64,000 bases of DNA from Chitinophagales bacterium (GTDB lineage Bacteria > Bacteroidota > Bacteroidia > Chitinophagales > UBA10324): positions 261,252-325,251 of the forward strand of contig JAIBAY010000002.1 of the NCBI GenBank assembly GCA_019694975.1, in the 5' to 3' direction. The notes below the pieces were generated by a model. It was not told the DNA's origin. It made no database searches and saw only the letters and a program-made list of their open reading frames with translations. Both the position numbers and the translations under genes were made by a program. Below, in pieces: positions 24,243 through 32,980 of this stretch; within the stretch, counting starts at the first letter, position 1, and each line of letters starts with the position of its first letter.

Positions 24243-25532
24243 CTACACAAAGATTTTAAATCGCTCGTGGCATGCTTTGGTGAGTTGCTCACGGTCATCG
24301 GGATGCGCAATATTAATAAGTGCTTTCGCACGCTGCCGGAAGTTCTGACCAAATAGAGAAGCCACTCCGTATTCTGTTACCACATAATGCACATGGCCCC
24401 GCGTAGTAACCACACCGGCGCCCGGATTCAGCATTGGCACAATACGCGGAACGCCCTTCTTGGTTCTGCTCGTAAGTGCAATAATCGGCTTGCCGTCTTC
24501 ACTTAAAGAAGCGGCACGCATAAAATCCATCTGCCCGCCAATACCGCTGTACTGATACGTTCCGATGCTATCTGCACAAACCTGCCCGGTGATATCAATC
24601 TCAATGGCACTGTTAATAGCCATCACCCTGGCATTACGTTTAATCACCGAAGGTTCGTTCACGTAGTCAATATCGAGAAAGGCGAAATCCGGATTGTCGC
24701 TCACATATTCATACAGTTTCCTGGTGCCTAAGGCAAAACCGGCGACGGTCTTATGCGGATGAATATTCTTATAACGGTTGGTAATAATGCCTTTTTCGCA
24801 AAGATCAATCAGTCCGTCGCTGAACATTTCAGTATGTATTCCAAGATCCTTATGATTATGGAGACACCTGCAAACAGCATCCGGTATTGTGCCGATACCG
24901 AGCTGCAACGTGCCCCTGTCCGTAACGAGGTCAGATACATGCGCACCGATTTTCATCTCGTCTTCGCTGATTAATGATCCGAAGTTGACTTCATGTAGCG
25001 GTTCATCCGCCCAGACCATAGCATTAAAGCTGTTCACATGCATGAAACCATCACCATGCGTGCGTGGCATCTGCGGATTAATCTGCGCTATTACATACTT
25101 GGCAGTATGAACGGCAGTGCGCGCAATATCCACTGAAACACCCATGGAGCAAAATCCTTTGCTGTCAGGCGGGGAAACATGAACGATAGCGACATCAAGC
25201 GGGAGCACATTGCGGCGAAAAAGTTCCGGTATCTCACTGAGGAAAACCGGGATAAAATCTCCCCTGCCTTCATTTACGGCTTTTCTGACAGGGTCACTTA
25301 CGAACATGGTATTGATGTGAAAAGCATCAGCATACTCAGGCTGGTCAAAGATCACATCACCCAGCAGGCTGATAAATACCAATTCCACATCTCTTAATTC
25401 ATTTTTCCTCTTTGCCAGTTCCTTTATGATAAAGGTGGGAGTGCAGGCTCCTCCCTGTATAAACACCCTGTTTCCCGACTTAATCAATTGCAGCGCTTCC
25501 TGCGGATCCTTATATACGATGTCAGCTTTCAT
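24243..25532 (-). CDS. acetyl-CoA hydrolase/transferase family (4-hydroxybutyrate CoA-transferase-like)
   Basis: 429 residues, normal length. Family blocks are clear: IFIQGGACTPTFI, VHVSPPDSKGFCSMGVSVD, LQLGIGTIPDAV, HTEMFSDGLIDL, INSAIEIDITGQVCADS (containing the likely catalytic Glu), YSGIGGQMDFMRAA and VTEYGVASLFG. It moves CoA between acetyl-CoA and a carboxylate such as butyrate, 4-hydroxybutyrate or succinate in the cytoplasm, a step common in fermentative metabolism. The precise substrate is not visible. It stands near stress genes, 84 bases from the CHAD gene. Confidence 0.88.
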   Translation of the reverse strand: MKADIVYKDPQEALQLIKSGNRVFIQGGACTPTFIIKELAKRKNELRDVELVFISLLGDVIFDQPEYADAFHINTMFVSDPVRKAVNEGRGDFIPVFLSEIPELFRRNVLPLDVAIVHVSPPDSKGFCSMGVSVDIARTAVHTAKYVIAQINPQMPRTHGDGFMHVNSFNAMVWADEPLHEVNFGSLISEDEMKIGAHVSDLVTDRGTLQLGIGTIPDAVCRCLHNHKDLGIHTEMFSDGLIDLCEKGIITNRYKNIHPHKTVAGFALGTRKLYEYVSDNPDFAFLDIDYVNEPSVIKRNARVMAINSAIEIDITGQVCADSIGTYQYSGIGGQMDFMRAASLSEDGKPIIALTSRTKKGVPRIVPMLNPGAGVVTTRGHVHYVVTEYGVASLFGQNFRQRAKALINIAHPDDREQLTKACHERFKIFV

Positions 25533-25616
25533 ACCTGTTTTATTTATCGAAAATTCACTTTTTTACTTTGCCGTGCAAAAATCAAATCAATTGCTGAATG
25601 ACTGTGATGACATACA

Positions 25617-26411
25617 TCATTTTTGGTACTGATTAATATCATACTTAAATTTTAAGCGTGATGCATTTGCCGACGCCGCAGCAGCTCCCACTATTTGCAA
25701 GACGGCTTCCTTTGCCGCCCTTGTCAATTCATCCGAGGCCGATATCTTTTGAAGCAGACCTTCTGCTACCGTTGCATCATGCCAGCTGCCAAGCAATTTA
25801 TCTGCCTTAGAAAGGAACAAATGCTGAAAAGGCAGGTAATCAGGTAAGCTACCCTCATCATAAAATAATTTCAGGTTGTACAATAGCATTTTCACCTCCC
25901 TGCGGATTTTATGCAAGCTTTTATCCGGCATCTGCTTCTCCATCAATTGTGCGCTGATATCTGATGCTGCCTTCTCAAAATATGCTTGCGGCTGTTCTTT
26001 CATCCGGGCAATATAAGGTTTTAACAAAAACTTAATTTTTTTCACCGAATCCTTTTTTAATTTCCTGCAAGCGCTTTGATACTGCTTATATGCTTTGTCT
26101 TCTTTATCCCTCAATAATTTTTTCAGTTCCTGCAGCACTTTTTCATTTGCCCCTGACCTCCGTACAAATTCAGCCAGTAATTGCCAGTCACGGACCACGC
26201 CTGCTCGCTTAAACAACTTTTTAGTTGCGTGCAGCACATCCGGATCAAGATCATGGAAATACCATTTCAGTAAGATAACAAGCGCCTTCAGCATCTTAAT
26301 GCGCACCCGGAGTCTATGAATTGCCTTCTTATCAGGATGGCAATCATGCAGCGTGTCCAGAGCTTCAATATCAGCAAGCAGATTTTCAAGATGGAGTATC
26401 AGATCTGTCAT
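25617..26411 (-). CDS. CHAD domain-containing protein
   Basis: 264 residues, nearly all helical and rich in conserved His, Arg and Lys: KKAIHRLRVRIKMLKAL, KRAGVVRDWQLL, SLHKIRREVKMLLYNL, LLGSWHDATVAEGLL. The repeated H-x-x-R-x-x-(V/I)-(R/K)-x-(L/M)-R patterns are the CHAD hallmark. CHAD proteins bind polyphosphate and occur at polyphosphate granules. No CYTH domain is fused. It lies upstream of the CoA-transferase gene and diverges from the flavin-binding protein gene. Confidence 0.9.
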   Translation of the reverse strand: MTDLILHLENLLADIEALDTLHDCHPDKKAIHRLRVRIKMLKALVILLKWYFHDLDPDVLHATKKLFKRAGVVRDWQLLAEFVRRSGANEKVLQELKKLLRDKEDKAYKQYQSACRKLKKDSVKKIKFLLKPYIARMKEQPQAYFEKAASDISAQLMEKQMPDKSLHKIRREVKMLLYNLKLFYDEGSLPDYLPFQHLFLSKADKLLGSWHDATVAEGLLQKISASDELTRAAKEAVLQIVGAAAASANASRLKFKYDINQYQK

Positions 26412-26581
26412 AACATAACTGCTGTCTTACCGGCCTGTAAGCGAAGATATCGCAAAAAATCATCGGGCAAAACCCACGCAATGCGCTACATAAAGTGCAC
26501 GACACTCCGGCCGGAGCCGGCAGAATTTTATCATTTGACATTCGCGCAGATACCGGTATATTAGCTTATAAACAATGTAAT

Positions 26582-27028
26582 ATGCTTGGCGAATTAAATC
26601 CTGATCAGATTGAATTGTTGCTGAACGAACAACTGATTGGCCGCATAGGATGCAGCGCAAATGGTGTCACCTATGTAGTGCCGGTAACCTATGCATACGA
26701 CGGTAAATACATATATGCTCATTCGAAAGAAGGAAGGAAAATCCAGATGATGCGCATCAACCCGTTTGTCTGTTTTGAAGTTGACAAGATGGAAAACCCT
26801 GCTAACTGGCAATCCGCCATTATATGGGGCAAATTTGAAGAATTGAATCATGATGAAGAGAAAACGGGATTGAATATGCTAATGAACCGTTTGCACCATG
26901 ATATTGCCAGTGAAACAAGCATGCCTGCAACAGGTCATGTTCATCAAAACGATGCCGGGCCTTATAAGTCGGTTATCTTCAGAATTGAAATCAGGGAAAA
27001 ATCAGGACGGTTTGAGCAGCGCAGGTGA
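26582..27028 (+). CDS. pyridoxamine 5'-phosphate oxidase-like flavin-binding protein
   Basis: 148 residues from ATG at 26582 (MLGELNPDQIELLL); the open frame reaches 29 codons further but that part looks non-coding. The pattern LLNEQLIGRIGCSANGVTYVVPVTYAYDG, then GRKIQMMRINPFVCFEVD and SAIIWGKFEEL, is the split-barrel FMN-binding fold of the flavin-nucleotide-binding branch. Such proteins often belong to hypoxia or stress regulons, which fits the nearby Usp and Hsp20 genes. The substrate is unknown. Confidence 0.85.
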   Translation: MLGELNPDQIELLLNEQLIGRIGCSANGVTYVVPVTYAYDGKYIYAHSKEGRKIQMMRINPFVCFEVDKMENPANWQSAIIWGKFEELNHDEEKTGLNMLMNRLHHDIASETSMPATGHVHQNDAGPYKSVIFRIEIREKSGRFEQRR

Positions 27029-27227
27029 ATAAGGAAACAGGTGGTCTGGACTGCAATCAGTCAGCATCTCCCCGATCCTGGCAGAACAACCTATTTATCA
27101 GAAAATAAAATTTGTTCCGCTTTTGACGTCTTCCAAAGTTTTTTTATCGCCACCAAAAGGCAAGGACAATCTTTCCGGTTATACTGCTAAAGTTGATAAT
27201 AATCATTTGCATCACTGATCTGCATCA

Positions 27228-27258
27228 TTTTATCATGCTGATGCACCATGTAATTTTG
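27228..27258 (+). promoter_or_regulatory. predicted promoter of the Hsp20 gene
   Basis: TAATTTTG at 27251-27258 matches the TAnnTTTG box exactly. TTTT at 27228-27231 lies exactly 19 bases upstream as a near-perfect -33 element. The start codon is 38 bases downstream. Confidence 0.5.
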
Positions 27259-27296
27259 GGAAAGTAATTATTTATTAACTTTTAAATCAACATACC

Positions 27297-27752
27297 ATGG
27301 GTGCTATCACAAAAAGAGGATTCTTGCCAACGTTAACAGGCAACATCTTCGATACGGCTAATTTCTTTAGCCCGAAAGTGTGGGATTTGGACAATGATTT
27401 CTTCGATCTTGATCTGTCCAATCGCATACCATCTGTTAACATCATTGAAAACGCAAAGGATTTCAAGATCGAAATGGCGGCTCCCGGCCTGGAGAAGAAG
27501 GATTTTCATATTACAGAAGAAAAAGGCATGCTGACGATCAGCGCCGAAAAGAAGACGGAAACCAAAGAGGAAAAAGAGAACTATATGCGTAAAGAATTTT
27601 CATATAACTCTTTCAGCCGTTCCTTCCGCCTGCCGGAAAACTGCCTGCCGGAAAAAGTGGATGCCAAATATGAAAACGGTGTACTGAGCCTGTTGCTTCC
27701 GAAGAAAGAAGTAACCATCGCTGCACCGCCAAAGGAAATCAAGGTTTCCTGA
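27297..27752 (+). CDS. Hsp20/alpha-crystallin family small heat-shock protein
   Basis: 151 residues. The alpha-crystallin domain spans about 45-145: IPSVNIIENAKDFKIEMAAPGLEKKDF, then SFSRSFRLPENCLPEKVDAKYENGVLSLLLPKKE with the A-x-x-x-x-G-V-L signature. The N-terminal arm (FDTANFFSPKVWDLDNDFFD) is typical of Bacteroidota members. It binds unfolding proteins as an ATP-independent holdase. A perfect 15-bp hairpin lies downstream and a good promoter upstream, so it is a monocistronic stress gene. Confidence 0.94.
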   Translation: MGAITKRGFLPTLTGNIFDTANFFSPKVWDLDNDFFDLDLSNRIPSVNIIENAKDFKIEMAAPGLEKKDFHITEEKGMLTISAEKKTETKEEKENYMRKEFSYNSFSRSFRLPENCLPEKVDAKYENGVLSLLLPKKEVTIAAPPKEIKVS

Positions 27753-27783
27753 GTGTTGATGCTGACATCAACTTTTTTGGTAA

Positions 27784-27817
27784 CGGACACCTCCTGCACT
27801 GATGCAGGAGGTGTCCG
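27784..27817 (+). terminator. 15-bp perfect hairpin after the Hsp20 gene
   Basis: CGGACACCTCCTGCA (27784-27798), loop CTGA, and its exact complement (27803-27817). There is no long T-tract after it, so it may act more as an mRNA 3' stabiliser or weak terminator than a classical intrinsic one. Confidence 0.55.
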
Positions 27818-27936
27818 CTATTTAGTTGGCGAGTTGAGGCTCACCTGATTGATAGAAGTTCACACGTCGCCGGCTGACCGGTATCCAATAAATCTATTTC
27901 ATTTTCTATCTTTAAAATTCAGCCATCCTCCAACTC

Positions 27937-29922
27937 ATGAGCAAATTACTTTCCACGTCATTTTCAGTATGCTTCTTCATTTTTTTATTGCATGCAACGG
28001 CCTTTGCTACCATCTTTGATGTGAACTCCCTCGCTACTACCAATACCGGCAGCGGAAACAGCGGCACATTAAGGTATTGTATCACGCAGGCTAACCAGTC
28101 TGCCGGGCCACACACTATAAATTTCAGCATTGCCGGAAGCATCAGTATCAGTTCCTCCGGCGCATTATTGCCGGTGTTGAATAAGCAGATCATCCTTGAC
28201 GCCACCACGGCTCCCGGCTATGCAGGAACACCGGTTGTATTGCTTGACGGAACAGGAAGCAGCAGCGGTAACGGCATTGAGATTACGGCAAACGGTTGCG
28301 AACTCTACGGACTTGCAATAATCCATTTTGCAGGAAGAGGAATTTATGTACATGGCAACAATGCCGGCAACTTCATTATCGGCGCTGCCGGTAAAGGCAA
28401 TATCATCAGCAACAACAATTATTACGGCATATCCATAGATGCTGCCGATTACGGCATAATTGCATATAACAAGATCGGAACGGATGCTACCGGAACGAAC
28501 TGCGCCGGCAATAACTACGACGGCATTGATTTCATTAATTCCGCTGATCATCACCAGGTATTGTTTAACCATGTATCCTGCAACGGTTACAACGGCATAC
28601 AGATCGGCGGCAGCAGCTATAATGAAATCAAAGGCAATGTGATCGGGCCGCTCAGCAACCAATGCCAGGGTAATGAGTATCGCGGGATTGACATAGAAGA
28701 TGGATCACAATACAATATCGTGGGAGGAACCAATGCTGCCGACTTCAACAAAATTGCCGGTAACTTATATTGGGGCATTGAAGTAAAAAATAATTCGCCA
28801 AATAACCTCTTAAGCGGTAACAGCTATACCTGCAATGATTATGGAGCAATTGCACTCGACAACAATGGCAACAATGGCATGACCGCGCCGGTAATCACCG
28901 CTGCGAATGCCGGAACAATTACAGGTACCGCTTCACCCAATGCCACGATCCAGGTTTTTAAGAGTCAGAACACCAACCCTACGCAATGTACAAGCACACC
29001 GTCTAATCAGGGCGCCGATTATATCACAAGCACAGTTGCTGATGCAAGCGGCAATTGGTCTGCCGCAGGAATTTTCGGAGGATATATTGTCGCGACTGCA
29101 ACGGATGCAAACAATAACACCTCTCCGTTCAGCAGCAGCGTAGCGACAGGCACTAGCGATACACTGATGAACGAATGCAGCGGATACATTCCATCGCTTA
29201 CTGCATCTTTCAATCCTTCTGCCATGGCAATATGCGAAAAACAATGCATCAGTTTTACTGATCAGTCGTTGAATGCCGCCGCATGGTACTGGACATTTGA
29301 AGGTGGGGCACCTTCCAATTCCTCACTACAAAATCCTGCTAATATTTGTTACAGCAATCCGGGCGTCTTTTCCGTAACACTCGTTATTTACGGGCCAAAC
29401 ATGAGTGATTCTTCGGTGGCTGTACTATATGTTACCGTAAATCCAACGCCGACCATTCCTGTTATTACACAGCAAGGCGATACGCTCATCAGCACACCCG
29501 CTACAACTTATCAGTGGAACCTGAACACAATACCTGTTACCGGTGCCACCAATCAGCAATATATTTTTACGCAAAACGGTTACTATTCGGTAACCATTAC
29601 CGACAGTGCAGGCTGCACTGCCATTTCCCCTGTTGAATATTTCAGTATTACCGGTCTTGGTAAAACGAATGAAGAATGGATGAAAATATTCACCTTACCC
29701 GGTTATAGTGATATGCAAATTCAGATTGGCGGCATGGCCGGCAAAACAGCGCAGGTATCGGTTTATGATGTGCATGGAAGACCGGTAGCAATGGAATATT
29801 TTTTTATCAATTCAGACTTTTTCAGTAAGCATTTGATATTGCGAAATCCGACAACGGGAAGCTACGTCGTACAGCTCATAACTAATGAAATCGTTCTTGT
29901 ACAAAAGACCATCATCCGGTAG
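27937..29922 (+). CDS. secreted right-handed beta-helix protein with PKD-like domain and T9SS sorting domain
   Basis: 661 residues. A signal peptide (to AFATI) precedes DVNSLATTNTGSGNSGTLRYC, the usual start of CSLREA-like beta-helix surface proteins. From about residue 90 to 310 short repeats of the NosD/PbH1 type follow (NNYYGISIDAADYG, GYNGIQIGGSSYNEI). A PKD-like domain lies near 420-500 (FTDQSLNAAAWYWTFEGG) and a C-terminal sorting domain ends LVQKTIIR. It is probably exported by T9SS and anchored on the cell surface; beta-helices often bind or cleave polysaccharides, but no catalytic motif is seen. Confidence 0.82.
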   Translation: MSKLLSTSFSVCFFIFLLHATAFATIFDVNSLATTNTGSGNSGTLRYCITQANQSAGPHTINFSIAGSISISSSGALLPVLNKQIILDATTAPGYAGTPVVLLDGTGSSSGNGIEITANGCELYGLAIIHFAGRGIYVHGNNAGNFIIGAAGKGNIISNNNYYGISIDAADYGIIAYNKIGTDATGTNCAGNNYDGIDFINSADHHQVLFNHVSCNGYNGIQIGGSSYNEIKGNVIGPLSNQCQGNEYRGIDIEDGSQYNIVGGTNAADFNKIAGNLYWGIEVKNNSPNNLLSGNSYTCNDYGAIALDNNGNNGMTAPVITAANAGTITGTASPNATIQVFKSQNTNPTQCTSTPSNQGADYITSTVADASGNWSAAGIFGGYIVATATDANNNTSPFSSSVATGTSDTLMNECSGYIPSLTASFNPSAMAICEKQCISFTDQSLNAAAWYWTFEGGAPSNSSLQNPANICYSNPGVFSVTLVIYGPNMSDSSVAVLYVTVNPTPTIPVITQQGDTLISTPATTYQWNLNTIPVTGATNQQYIFTQNGYYSVTITDSAGCTAISPVEYFSITGLGKTNEEWMKIFTLPGYSDMQIQIGGMAGKTAQVSVYDVHGRPVAMEYFFINSDFFSKHLILRNPTTGSYVVQLITNEIVLVQKTIIR

Positions 29923-30365
29923 TAGGCTGCGATGCTTCCTGCTTTTGCCATAAGGTACCGCTTAATCAATCAGAGCGATACAGATCGCTGGTTCTTTGAG
30001 GTAGTATTATATTGAAATCATGAATCAGAAGCGACAATTGCCTGATGCTTCAACGGGTAATTTCAAAATGACCGGCATATCATCTATACCATCTCCGTCT
30101 TCTCCCCTTTCAATATTTTGAAAAATAGCTTCTCTATTTGCTTTCGATTTAAATAGGTGCTTGTTTAACCTGGAAGCCTGAATTCTGTAAGTCATGTGAT
30201 TACAGATCGTAACCACTCAGGATCCAGCAAATGAATTAATCACGCTAAAAAACATAATTGTTCTGTGGTTCCTTCCGCAATACACGCAGCACTGCAGCAT
30301 TCATTGCAAACGCACCATCTCACCACTATTTTGGACCATTAATGCACTTGAACCAATACCCATAA
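29923..30365. other. intergenic stretch, no gene supported
   Basis: About 440 bases between the beta-helix gene and the tmRNA terminator. A 63-codon minus-strand frame exists but has no recognisable domain. I see no repeat element here. Confidence 0.5.
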
Positions 30366-30407
30366 AAAAACCCCGGTACATCCGGAAAAACGGTTTAGTA
30401 CCAGGGT
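30366..30407 (-). terminator. intrinsic terminator of tmRNA
   Basis: On the minus strand CCCTGGTAC pairs with GTACCGGGG across a 20-base loop and is followed by seven T residues, just past the tmRNA 3' end. Confidence 0.8.
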
Positions 30408-30412
30408 ATTTG

Positions 30413-30780
30413 TGGAGCTGGAGGGATTTGAACCCTCGTCCAGACAAAGCCATCGCAAGCTTTCTACATGTTTATTTCTTCTTAATTGTCGGATGAAGGC
30501 CGGTGAAGAACAAACCAACCATCCATCTTATCTTCTGTTTGAATCTTATTTCACTTAAGAAGCTAAAGCGAAACCAGCCCGACTTTTCGATGTTCCGTAG
30601 CAGCTTGTCAGGCGCAATCCGCAGGGAACAAACGGCTGAAACCTACTTGGAGGTTTAGGCAGCCATTGCGTAATCAGTGTTGCCAGTTATGGCGTCGGGA
30701 GTTAAAGATTTTAGTGCTTGGCTCCCAATGCACTACATGCTTACTTACAAAGAACGATGCTGTCAATTCCGGTCAGCCCC
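30413..30780 (-). ncRNA. ssrA: transfer-messenger RNA (tmRNA)
   Basis: The 5' end GGGGCUGACCGGAAUUGACA and the 3' end GGUUCAAAUCCCUCCAGCUCCA form the tRNA-like acceptor and T arm. The internal reading frame encodes the tag AITGNTDYAMAA followed by UAA, close to other Bacteroidota tags ending YALAA or YAMAA. The RNA rescues ribosomes stalled on broken mRNAs and marks the products for proteolysis. The 3' CCA is not encoded. It has its own promoter and terminator. Confidence 0.95.
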
Positions 30781-30795
30781 GGTAGTTTGATGGTG

Positions 30796-30826
30796 CAAAT
30801 TACCTGGAATGAGACGCTTTTGCAAA
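30796..30826 (-). promoter_or_regulatory. predicted tmRNA promoter
   Basis: On the minus strand TTTG (30826-30823) is followed 20 bases later by TAATTTG (30802-30796), one base shorter than the TAnnTTTG consensus. The mature 5' end lies 16 bases further on. Confidence 0.45.
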
Positions 30827-30905
30827 CAATACTTTCGAAGTAAGACTTAAGACGCAAGTTGCACACCATCTTACTTGCTTCCGACACCGGGCTTCCAGTT
30901 TGCAA

Positions 30906-31916
30906 CTATTGAAGGACTTCTATGGCCTTATCCAACTGATCATCGATCCCATTCTCCAAATTGCTGACTGTGTTGAACAGCACAATGTCGGGTATCATCC
31001 CGATGCCTTCATAGGATTTCCCATCTGCAAAAAGTATCTTCTGCGGGCTTAAAGTATAGTACCAGCTGTTCTGCAACTCCCGTCCTATCATGGTAGAATG
31101 TGCACCATTGGTGGTATCACCAATTTGAACAACTCCGGGTATCACTTTTAGCGCCATCACCGTGCGCTCGCTGGCACTGATGGTGTATCGGTCTGTCAGC
31201 AATACCAATGGCTTGCTGAAGTAATGACCGGCAGGTTCCAGGTACCAGGGATACCAGTCATCATAATCATCCTTACCCGGACCATTTTTCGTTGCCGACT
31301 GAAATACCAATCTGCTCTGATCGGTAAAGCGTCCGAAGTATTGAAATGCCCATGTAAAATCGCCTCCGAAACTATGACGAAGATCTATGATCATACCTTT
31401 AGCTGCAGGATATTGAGCAATGATGTCATCCATCACAGGCAAATTATCGGCGATGTAAGTAAAATACACATAGATAATTTCACCATTAATCAATCCATAG
31501 ACGTATCCGATGCTGTCCGCACCTTCAGCAGTTCCCCCGAGATATGATTGCCTGATCACCTCAAGATCCCAGAGAGTAAATCCGACTGAGTCGCGGTAGA
31601 TATGATTGCTGGAAAACTGCTTTCGGCCAGGTGCAATCAGGTTCACATGCCCGTCGTCAAGTGGTTTAATCATGGCTGACAGCACTGCAAAAAGTTCATC
31701 ATCGGTAGTGCCATCACCTACCTGTGGGGCATATACCTGATACATCGAATCCCAGTCAACACCACGTTCCTCAAATACGGCATAGTACTCGTTGAAGTCA
31801 TTCCAGAATTGGTTGAAAACCGCAACCGGTTCATTGGCTGGTTCCGGACCGAAAAAAACTTTTTCGCAGGAACAGAACAGGAGACTGACAGCAACAACAC
31901 AGAATATCCTTTTCAT
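30906..31916 (-). CDS. S41 family peptidase, lipoprotein
   Basis: 336 residues. The signal MKRIFCVVAVSLLFCSC has a lipobox, so it is an outer-face lipoprotein. The tail-specific protease fold is recognisable: FNQFWNDFNEYYAVFEERGVDW, LDDGHVNL, GMIIDLRHSFGGD and the catalytic serine near residue 247 in DRYTISASERTVMAL. There is no PDZ domain between them, as in the short S41 branch. The start codon abuts the stop of the upstream gene (31917), so the two form an operon. Confidence 0.88.
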   Translation of the reverse strand: MKRIFCVVAVSLLFCSCEKVFFGPEPANEPVAVFNQFWNDFNEYYAVFEERGVDWDSMYQVYAPQVGDGTTDDELFAVLSAMIKPLDDGHVNLIAPGRKQFSSNHIYRDSVGFTLWDLEVIRQSYLGGTAEGADSIGYVYGLINGEIIYVYFTYIADNLPVMDDIIAQYPAAKGMIIDLRHSFGGDFTWAFQYFGRFTDQSRLVFQSATKNGPGKDDYDDWYPWYLEPAGHYFSKPLVLLTDRYTISASERTVMALKVIPGVVQIGDTTNGAHSTMIGRELQNSWYYTLSPQKILFADGKSYEGIGMIPDIVLFNTVSNLENGIDDQLDKAIEVLQ

Positions 31917-32747
31917 CTAAAATTCAAAACTGATTTTTACATTGAAATTATTCCGCACCGCAATCAGCGGCTTCGGTTTCGCACTACGCAAGAACTCCAT
32001 TCTGTAAACAACACCCAACTGCCATTTGTCTGACAGACGGTAGCTGTAATCTGCATCCAGATTTAATTTCTGAAGCCTGTTTATAGTCTGTATGTTTCCA
32101 TCGCCTATATACCTGAATACGGTCTTAAATCCATTATGATCTGCATTATTTTTTATGAACTCATCATCATTTAATGCGTAGGGACTTCTCGACACCCAGC
32201 TTAATATGGGAATGAATGCATCAACAAGCACTTCATGCTTACCTTCAATAAACTGTTTCCTTACCATGGGTGACAAAGAAAACTGACCGAGATAACCAAA
32301 AGTGCTGAATGCTCCATACACGTTGTCAACCGCATTAATCTGGTTATCTGAAATACCGCCCACGGACCAGCTTCCCTGCTCCGTAACTTTCATTTTCTTC
32401 AGATAGCTGTAACGCATGCCTGCTACAGTAATAAATGTGGGTGCTGTTGTTTGTTCTTTCTCTTCCGCTCCGGTCAGGTAGGTGTAGTCATCGTGCCAGC
32501 GCGCCGCATAACCTGAATAAAATACTTCCGCAGTATGCCATCTCCGTGAATTCTCATTGGCATACAGCGCCGCTATATTCTGAAAAGAAACGTCCTGATA
32601 AATCATCGGAGAAAACAACTCATCCTGCCGCGATAGCTGATGTAATCCATACTGAAGACTCACTTTATTGCTCGCCTTTGCAGTGTCCTGAGCAAAAAGT
32701 GCTACCGGAAACACAATGACCATAAAGCTTAAAAGGCAGATATTCAT
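31917..32747 (-). CDS. exported protein of unknown function, probably outer-membrane
   Basis: 276 residues from ATG at 32747 (MNICLLSFMVIVFPVALFAQ, a clean signal peptide); the open frame extends 16 codons further with less plausible sequence. The mature part is rich in alternating polar and hydrophobic strands (SLQYGLHQLSRQ, YSYRLSDKWQLGVVYRMEFL, NNFNVKISFEF) and ends in Phe, as outer-membrane barrels do. It lies directly upstream of the S41 lipoprotein with no gap. Confidence 0.7.
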   Translation of the reverse strand: MNICLLSFMVIVFPVALFAQDTAKASNKVSLQYGLHQLSRQDELFSPMIYQDVSFQNIAALYANENSRRWHTAEVFYSGYAARWHDDYTYLTGAEEKEQTTAPTFITVAGMRYSYLKKMKVTEQGSWSVGGISDNQINAVDNVYGAFSTFGYLGQFSLSPMVRKQFIEGKHEVLVDAFIPILSWVSRSPYALNDDEFIKNNADHNGFKTVFRYIGDGNIQTINRLQKLNLDADYSYRLSDKWQLGVVYRMEFLRSAKPKPLIAVRNNFNVKISFEF

Positions 32748-32980
32748 TGTATAAATTCTGCTGATCTCCTGATTTGACGTTATTGATACTTTCACAGCTA
32801 CTTCAACGCAAATTTCGCAAAAGGTTACAAAAAATATTTTCCTATAAAAATCCCGTCACCCCATCTCCACATCGGTTCATCGCCTCATCCGTACATCAAT
32901 TCATCCGCAAATCATCATATCCCCCTCCGGCCACCGCCAACCTTTCCCCTAAACCACTACTTTTGCCCTGCCACAGCATT

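Noticed and set aside
30025..30216. 63-codon minus-strand frame between the beta-helix gene and tmRNA
   Set aside because: No family resemblance; probably chance.
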